Source: Enterococcus saigonensis
GTDB lineage: Bacteria > Bacillota > Bacilli > Lactobacillales > Enterococcaceae
Direction: 5' to 3'
Assembly (NCBI RefSeq): GCF_011397115.1
Contig: NZ_AP022822.1
Span: 2,398,001-2,462,000, forward strand
DNA length: 64,000 nucleotides
The translations under genes were made by a program, and so were the position numbers. Under the pieces are notes generated by a model. The model was given only the letters and a program-made list of their open reading frames with translations, had not been told where the DNA came from and did no database searches. Shown here piece after piece: positions 59,146 to 64,000 of this stretch; position 1 is the stretch's first letter; each line of letters starts with the position of its first letter.

Positions 59146-60721
59146 CTACTTCCTCCGTTTGCGCTTGCGTGCTTTCTTTGGCTAATTCTGCTCGCGCATC
59201 TTCCAATGAATAACCCGCCATTAGCAAGCCAAGTTCTTTTTCGCTCGTTTCTTGAGGTGTAACTTCCCCTACAATTTCCCCAGCGTGTAAGACAACAATT
59301 CGGTCAGAAACATTTAGAATTTCTTCTAATTCAAAGCTGACTAACAATACTGCTTTAAATTTATCCCGTTGCTCAATTAAGCGTTTGTGGATAAATTCAA
59401 TTGCCCCAACGTCCAGTCCCCGAGTTGGATTCGCAACAATTAACAGATCTGGATTTCGATCAATTTCGCGAGCAATGATTGCTTTTTGTTGATTACCACC
59501 AGATAATGCTTTAGCTGGCACCAATTCATTAGTTGTTCGTACATCGTACTCTTTAATTAAATCTCGCGCTTTTTCGTTAATTTCACCGTAGTTTAAAAAA
59601 CCGTTCTTACTTAATGGCTCTTGGTAATAAGTCTGCAATGCCATATTTTCAGCTAAAGTCATTTCTAACACTAAGCCATATTTATGACGGTCTTCTGGTA
59701 CATGGCCCACACCTTTTTCCACGATTTGGCGTGGTTTTTTATTCGTGATATCATCACCATCTAAAAGAACTTTCCCACTTTCAACTTTACGTAAGCCTGT
59801 TAGTGCTTGAATTAATTCAGATTGCCCATTACCGTCAATTCCAGCAATACCTAACACTTCACCAGCACGAACTTGTAGACTTAAGTTCTTGACAGCCTCT
59901 AAACCGCGGCTTTCTTTCACCACTAAATTTTCAACCGACAAAATAACTTCTTGGGGATTTGCATCTTTTTTCGGTGTCTTAAAGGAAACAGCACGCCCTA
60001 CCATCATATCTGCTAATTCTTGACTGGTAACGTCTTTGACTGTTACTGTGCCAATACCTTTTCCCCGTCGAATAACGGTACACTGGTCAGCCACTTTTTT
60101 AATTTCATCTAACTTATGAGTAATTAAAATAATCGACTTTCCTTCTTTGACTAAGCCATGCATAATGGCAATGAGTTCATCAATTTCTTGGGGGGTTAAA
60201 ACTGCGGTTGGTTCATCAAAGATTAATACTTCAGCACCGCGATACAATGTTTTTAAGATTTCCACCCGTTGTTGCATCCCCACTGAAATGTCTCTAACAT
60301 AGGCATCTGGGTCAACTGCTAAACCATATTGCTCTGAAACCCGCATAATTTCTTCTCGTGCTTTTTTACGATCAATCACGCCAGCTTTTGTTGGTTCACT
60401 ACCTAATATGATATTTTCTGTCACGGTAAAAGCATCCACTAACATAAAATGCTGATGCACCATCCCGATGCCCAATTTATTGGCAGCAGTTGGACTTGTG
60501 ATATTAACTTTTTGACCGTTCATAAAAATATCACCAGAAGTTGGCTCTAACAATCCTGACAAAACGTTCATCAAAGTTGACTTACCAGCACCATTTTCTC
60601 CTAAGAGAGCATGAATTTCTCCTGGTTTGACCCGTAGATTGATATCGTCATTGGCTTTGAAATCGCCAAAGGCTTTGGTGATATGTCGCATCTCAATGAC
60701 ATATTTCTCTTCTTGTGCCAA
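59129..60721 (-). CDS. nupA: Nucleoside ABC transporter ATPase (two ABC domains)
   Basis: The 530-aa protein fuses two ABC domains. Domain 1 has Walker A GENGAGKSTLMNVLS and Walker B LIFDEPTAVLTP. Domain 2 has the degenerate Walker A GIDGNGQSELIQALT and signature LSGGNQQKAIIAREI, as in sugar and BMP-type importers. The lack of Lys in the second Walker A fits the family and is not a defect. It lies 263 bp after bmpA, with a hairpin between. Confidence 0.95.
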   Translation of the reverse strand: MAQEEKYVIEMRHITKAFGDFKANDDINLRVKPGEIHALLGENGAGKSTLMNVLSGLLEPTSGDIFMNGQKVNITSPTAANKLGIGMVHQHFMLVDAFTVTENIILGSEPTKAGVIDRKKAREEIMRVSEQYGLAVDPDAYVRDISVGMQQRVEILKTLYRGAEVLIFDEPTAVLTPQEIDELIAIMHGLVKEGKSIILITHKLDEIKKVADQCTVIRRGKGIGTVTVKDVTSQELADMMVGRAVSFKTPKKDANPQEVILSVENLVVKESRGLEAVKNLSLQVRAGEVLGIAGIDGNGQSELIQALTGLRKVESGKVLLDGDDITNKKPRQIVEKGVGHVPEDRHKYGLVLEMTLAENMALQTYYQEPLSKNGFLNYGEINEKARDLIKEYDVRTTNELVPAKALSGGNQQKAIIAREIDRNPDLLIVANPTRGLDVGAIEFIHKRLIEQRDKFKAVLLVSFELEEILNVSDRIVVLHAGEIVGEVTPQETSEKELGLLMAGYSLEDARAELAKESTQAQTEEVGEAVE

Positions 60722-60945
60722 ATTTTTTCACATCCTTACTTTTCGTCTTGCGCAACTTGTAAAATTAAATACGTTATCTATAAATGCAAAAATTTTTGCG
60801 GCATTGCCGCCAGGAAATTGCTTTCCTTAAAGCTAAGTTTGTTTTAAAAGTTTTATTTTGTAACGGTTACAACCGAATCGTTAAAAAATTTCAAAGCTGC
60901 AAATTAACTTTTCAAACTCACCGTTAAAGAAATCATTTGAAAAAT

Positions 60946-60976
60946 CAGGTCTTGTCCGTCAAACAGACAAGACCTG
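60946..60976 (-). terminator. Terminator or attenuator between bmpA and nupA
   Basis: An 11-bp perfect stem (CAGGTCTTGTC / GACAAGACCTG) with a 9-nt loop is followed by ATTTTTC on the minus strand. It starts 8 bases past the bmpA stop. Partial readthrough would make the binding protein more abundant than the rest of the importer. Confidence 0.75.
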
Positions 60977-60984
60977 AAAATTAA

Positions 60985-62106
60985 TTATTTAACGTCTTTT
61001 GGTACTTCTGGAACTTCGATTTTGCCGTCTGCAACTTCAGTTTTAATTTCTTTGATTGCTGCTTTAGCGTCATCTGATAAGAAACCGTCAGTTAAGTCAA
61101 CACCGCCATCTTTAAGACCGTATACCAAGTGTTCGCCACCAGGGAATTTGTCTTCTAAAGCACGGTTAGAAATATCTTGTACGGCAGCACCCACACCTTT
61201 AAGTGTAGAAGCTAAAGTACAGTTGTCATCTTTACCATCGGCAGTTTGGAATTTACCTTCTGCTTCTTGATCACTATCCACACCTAAAACCCAAACTTTT
61301 TTATCTTTTAATTCTGCTTCAGTAGATTTTTTGTTTAATTCTTTTGCTTCAGAGAATACACCAGCGCCCGTACCACCAGAAGCGTGGAAAATTACATCTA
61401 CGCCGTCACGATACATTGCAGCTGCTAAGGCTTTACCTTTAGCCGCATCGTTAAATGAAGCTGCGTATTCATTTTCGATTGTAATTTCTTTGTTTAATTT
61501 TTTCGCTGCATCTTTAACACCTTGTGTAAAACCAGCATCAAAACGGTCGATTACAGCACCTTCTTCACCACCGATGAAGCCAACTTTATTTGTTTTTGTT
61601 GTATAAGCTGCAGCATAACCTGCTAAATATGAAGCTTCATTGTCTTTAAATGTTGCAGAAACAACATTTTTCTTACCATCAATCACACTATCAATAATAA
61701 CGAAATTATTGTCAGGGTTTTGATCTGCTGCTTGTCCAATGGCATCTGTTAATAAGTAACCTACACCAAATACTGTCTTGAAGCCATTTGAAACTGCATT
61801 ATCAATGTTTGTTGTGTATTGAGATGCATCGTTAGATTGGAAGTAGTTAAAACCACCTACTCCTTTTTTCAAGTTATGTTCTTTACCCCAAGCTTGTAAA
61901 CCTTCCCAAGCAGATTGGTTGAAAGAACGGTCATCAATCCCGCCGATGTCAGTTACAATTGCAGCACTATGTTTTGCATCTGTACCTTCATCTGCACCGC
62001 CACCTGTGCTATCTGTACTGTTACTTCCGCCGCCACCGCAGGCACCTAACAACATAATGGATGCTAACGCAACTGTTGCCAGACCAAATATTTTTGCTTT
62101 TTTCAT
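60985..62106 (-). CDS. bmpA: BMP-family nucleoside-binding lipoprotein
   Basis: The 373-aa lipoprotein has a signal peptide ending ASIMLLGAC (Cys23), a glycine/serine-rich linker, and the basic membrane protein core AAIVTDIGGIDDRSFNQSAW. Proteins of this family bind purine or pyrimidine nucleosides. The ATG at 62104-62106 is chosen because AGGGGGC lies 9-15 bases upstream; the open frame reaches 19 codons further. It follows cdd by 77 bp and supplies the NupABC importer. Confidence 0.93.
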   Translation of the reverse strand: MKKAKIFGLATVALASIMLLGACGGGGSNSTDSTGGGADEGTDAKHSAAIVTDIGGIDDRSFNQSAWEGLQAWGKEHNLKKGVGGFNYFQSNDASQYTTNIDNAVSNGFKTVFGVGYLLTDAIGQAADQNPDNNFVIIDSVIDGKKNVVSATFKDNEASYLAGYAAAYTTKTNKVGFIGGEEGAVIDRFDAGFTQGVKDAAKKLNKEITIENEYAASFNDAAKGKALAAAMYRDGVDVIFHASGGTGAGVFSEAKELNKKSTEAELKDKKVWVLGVDSDQEAEGKFQTADGKDDNCTLASTLKGVGAAVQDISNRALEDKFPGGEHLVYGLKDGGVDLTDGFLSDDAKAAIKEIKTEVADGKIEVPEVPKDVK

Positions 62107-62183
62107 TTCTGTAAAGCCCCCTAAAAGTAATTTTTTCAACAGCCAACCTGACTGAATGAACATGTTTTAGCGACCAGTAGCTA

Positions 62184-62582
62184 CTAGTCAAAATCTTTAT
62201 CTGTAAAAGAATATGGTAACAATTCTCCTACTGTGGTTTCTTTTGTCACGCCATTATCACCGACTAGAGTCACCGGCATTTCCGGCGAGCAAAATTCTGC
62301 CATTACTTGACGACATGCGCCACAAGGTGAAATTGGTTCTGGCGTATGACCAGCTACCACTAAATGACTGAATTCTCTTTCTCCTTCTGAAACTGCTTTA
62401 AAAAATGCAGTCCGTTCAGCACAATTTGCTAAACCATACGAAGCATTCTCAATATTCAATCCTTGATAAATTTTTCCTGCTTTGGTGACTAAACACGCCC
62501 CCACTGGAAAATGCGAGTAAGGCACATAAGCTTTTGTTAAAGCCTCGGTTGCCACATTAATCCATTCTTCTTTTGCCTTCAT
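62184..62582 (-). CDS. cdd: Cytidine deaminase
   Basis: Cdd deaminates cytidine and deoxycytidine to (deoxy)uridine, the substrates of Pdp. The 132-aa protein has the catalytic CAE motif (Cys54-Ala-Glu56) and the zinc-binding PCGACR (Cys87, Cys90), as in tetrameric enzymes. The ATG at 62580-62582 follows GGTGA; an upstream TTG six codons earlier is less likely. It is 44 bp after deoC. Confidence 0.97.
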   Translation of the reverse strand: MKAKEEWINVATEALTKAYVPYSHFPVGACLVTKAGKIYQGLNIENASYGLANCAERTAFFKAVSEGEREFSHLVVAGHTPEPISPCGACRQVMAEFCSPEMPVTLVGDNGVTKETTVGELLPYSFTDKDFD

Positions 62583-62626
62583 TTTTTCACCTGACCTCAA
62601 ATTTACAAGTCGTTATTCATTTAATT

Positions 62627-63289
62627 TTAGTAGCCGCCACCTTGTGAACCTGTCACAATCGCTACACTAGCAGATGTTCCAAGGCGATTCGCTCCAGCTT
62701 CTACCATTGCCATTGCTTCTTGTTCATTGTGAATACCACCTGAAGCTTTGACACCCATTTGAGGCCCTACGGTTTGACGCATTAAACGTACATCTTCTAC
62801 AACAGCGCCGCCAGTTGAAAAACCTGTAGACGTTTTAACAAAATCTGCCCCTGCAGCTTTGGCTAATTCACACGCTTTCACAATTTCTTCATTACTCAAT
62901 AATGCTGTTTCAATAATGACTTTAACTAATGCTTTATCTTTAGCTGCCTGCACAACTGCTTCAATATCTTGTTGGACTTTTTTGTATTGTGCTGATTTCA
63001 AAGCTCCAACATTAATCACCATATCTACTTCATCGGCACCATTGTTAATAGCATCTGTCGTTTCATATGCTTTAACTTCTGATGTGTTCGCTCCTAGAGG
63101 AAAACCGATTACGGTACAAACCGCTGTTGGTTCACCCTTTAATTGCTCCGCAGCAAAACTCACCCAAGTAGGGTTAATGCAGACTGAATAAAAATGATAT
63201 TGTTTTGCTTCTTCAATAATACGCAAAACATCTTCTTGTGTAGCATCTGCTTTTAAAATTGTGTGGTCAATCATGCGATTTAATTCCAT
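62627..63289 (-). CDS. deoC: Deoxyribose-phosphate aldolase
   Basis: DeoC cleaves deoxyribose-5-phosphate to acetaldehyde and glyceraldehyde-3-phosphate. The 220-aa TIM-barrel enzyme has the Schiff-base Lys152 in VKTSTGF, Asp89 in [10 protein letters not shown], and Lys181 in GVKASGG. The ATG at 63287-63289 follows AGGAG; an in-frame TTG three codons upstream is a weaker choice. It lies between pdp and cdd. Confidence 0.97.
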   Translation of the reverse strand: MELNRMIDHTILKADATQEDVLRIIEEAKQYHFYSVCINPTWVSFAAEQLKGEPTAVCTVIGFPLGANTSEVKAYETTDAINNGADEVDMVINVGALKSAQYKKVQQDIEAVVQAAKDKALVKVIIETALLSNEEIVKACELAKAAGADFVKTSTGFSTGGAVVEDVRLMRQTVGPQMGVKASGGIHNEQEAMAMVEAGANRLGTSASVAIVTGSQGGGY

Positions 63290-63425
63290 TTTGTACAACT
63301 CCTAAAAAATTTTTTAGTTTGCATATTATAAAAAATAAAACAAGCTAATTTTTTCATGCTGAACTTTTACTATGTCTATTTTACCATTTATCCGTCAATT
63401 CAAAAACTGATTATAAAGAAGATGC

Positions 63426-64000
63426 CTATTCCGTGATGATGTCATGGATTAATGGTGGCTCACTACCTGTTTGGCCAATCGTAATATTACGATACAGTAA
63501 CTCTTTGACTTCTGATACATCTTGGGTGTTACTGTAAATGGTTAAAAGTGATTCGCCTTTTTCAACCTTGTCGCCAACTTTTTTGTGCAATTTCAAACCT
63601 ACCGCATAATCAATTTCATCTTCTTTTGTCTTACGACCAGCACCTAATAACATTGCCGCAATCCCGATTTCATTGGCTACTAATTTTGTGACAACACCAC
63701 TTTTTTTAGCTGGTAAACTAATTTCATATTGTGCAGTCAATAAGCGTTTTGGTTCATCTACGACAGTTTCATCTCCACCTTGATTTCTGATCATTTCTTT
63801 GAATTTTTCTAATGCTTTACCAGAAGACAGTGCTTCTTCTAACATTTTTTGTGCTTCTTCTAGCGTTTGGGCTTGTTTGGCGAGCACGACCATTTGACTG
63901 CCTAATGCATAACACATTTCAACTAAATCAGCAGGACCATTTCCCTTTAGTGTTTCGATTGCTTCGACAACTTCCAAACTATTTCCAATCGCTTCACCTA
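63426..64000 (-). CDS. pdp: Pyrimidine-nucleoside phosphorylase (3' part, cut by window edge)
   Basis: Pdp splits uridine and thymidine with phosphate. The frame is open from the right edge to the stop at 63426-63428, about 191 codons, the C-terminal 44 percent of a usual 430-residue enzyme. The visible part has [19 protein letters not shown] of the glycosidic phosphorylase domain at its start and the C-terminal PYNP domain ([20 protein letters not shown]). The N-terminal phosphate-binding region is off the window. A 136-bp AT-rich gap separates it from deoC. Confidence 0.94.
   Translation of the reverse strand, partial: GEAIGNSLEVVEAIETLKGNGPADLVEMCYALGSQMVVLAKQAQTLEEAQKMLEEALSSGKALEKFKEMIRNQGGDETVVDEPKRLLTAQYEISLPAKKSGVVTKLVANEIGIAAMLLGAGRKTKEDEIDYAVGLKLHKKVGDKVEKGESLLTIYSNTQDVSEVKELLYRNITIGQTGSEPPLIHDIITE

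Noticed and set aside
60129..60721. Second Walker A of NupA lacking Lys, read as a damaged ATPase
   Set aside because: The degenerate GIDGNGQSE motif in the second domain is normal in this family of double-domain ATPases.

Overview
The window is a core-genome segment of a low-G+C Gram-positive bacterium. The protein sequences and gene neighbourhoods fit Enterococcaceae, most likely Enterococcus or a close relative such as Vagococcus or Tetragenococcus. The clues are the str, S10, spc and alpha ribosomal clusters in one long run, zinc-type S14 and L36, the rpmB / asp23-fakA-recG-plsX-acpP / rnc-smc series, the Opp transporter beside acpP, and a deo/nup nucleoside-salvage block. This assignment rests on family recognition and remembered gene order; no search was run. 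I see no rRNA, tRNA, CRISPR array, insertion sequence or prophage.

Layout. 1-3340 (minus): 5' part of smc (cut by the window edge) and rnc. 3511-9447: oppDFBCA with its own promoter, a near-perfect CodY box and a terminator. 9738-15711: acpP, plsX, recG, fakA and an Asp23-family gene, all minus. 15830-16155 (plus): rpmB. 16236-16357: a candidate small RNA on the minus strand with promoter, internal hairpin and terminator. 16574-19165 (plus): a YfhO-family membrane protein. 19220-22440 (minus): truA and the ECF energising module ecfA1-ecfA2-ecfT. 22795-36830 (minus): the ribosomal superoperon rpsJ...rplQ with secY, adk, infA and rpoA, two clear promoters (37002-37030, 25513-25541) and one terminator. 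37240-40942 (minus): a phosphonate-type ABC transporter. 41314-45055: vitamin B6 salvage, with pdxK and an ECF S component divergent from a MocR/PdxR regulator and a nitroreductase. 45205-49680 (minus): the str operon rpsL-rpsG-fusA-tuf. 50110-52398 (plus): rpiA, an atypical serine-recombinase homologue, and gpmA. 52687-64000 (minus): an iron-type alcohol dehydrogenase, deoD, punA, deoB, a BMP-type nucleoside ABC importer, cdd, deoC and the 3' end of pdp.

How it works together. The right-hand block is a full nucleoside route: import (BmpA-NupABC), deamination (Cdd), phosphorolysis (Pdp, PunA, DeoD), isomerisation of pentose-1-phosphates (DeoB), and cleavage to acetaldehyde plus glyceraldehyde-3-phosphate (DeoC). 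RpiA and GpmA next door feed the same central carbon pools, and the alcohol dehydrogenase could reduce the acetaldehyde. Most of the window is housekeeping DNA. The parts least explained by known genes are RNA-level or regulatory: the candidate small RNA, a three-way-junction-like spacer between rplF and rplR, a 20-bp inverted repeat upstream of ecfA1, hairpins inside the str and nup operons, and a recombinase homologue with threonine at the catalytic-serine position.
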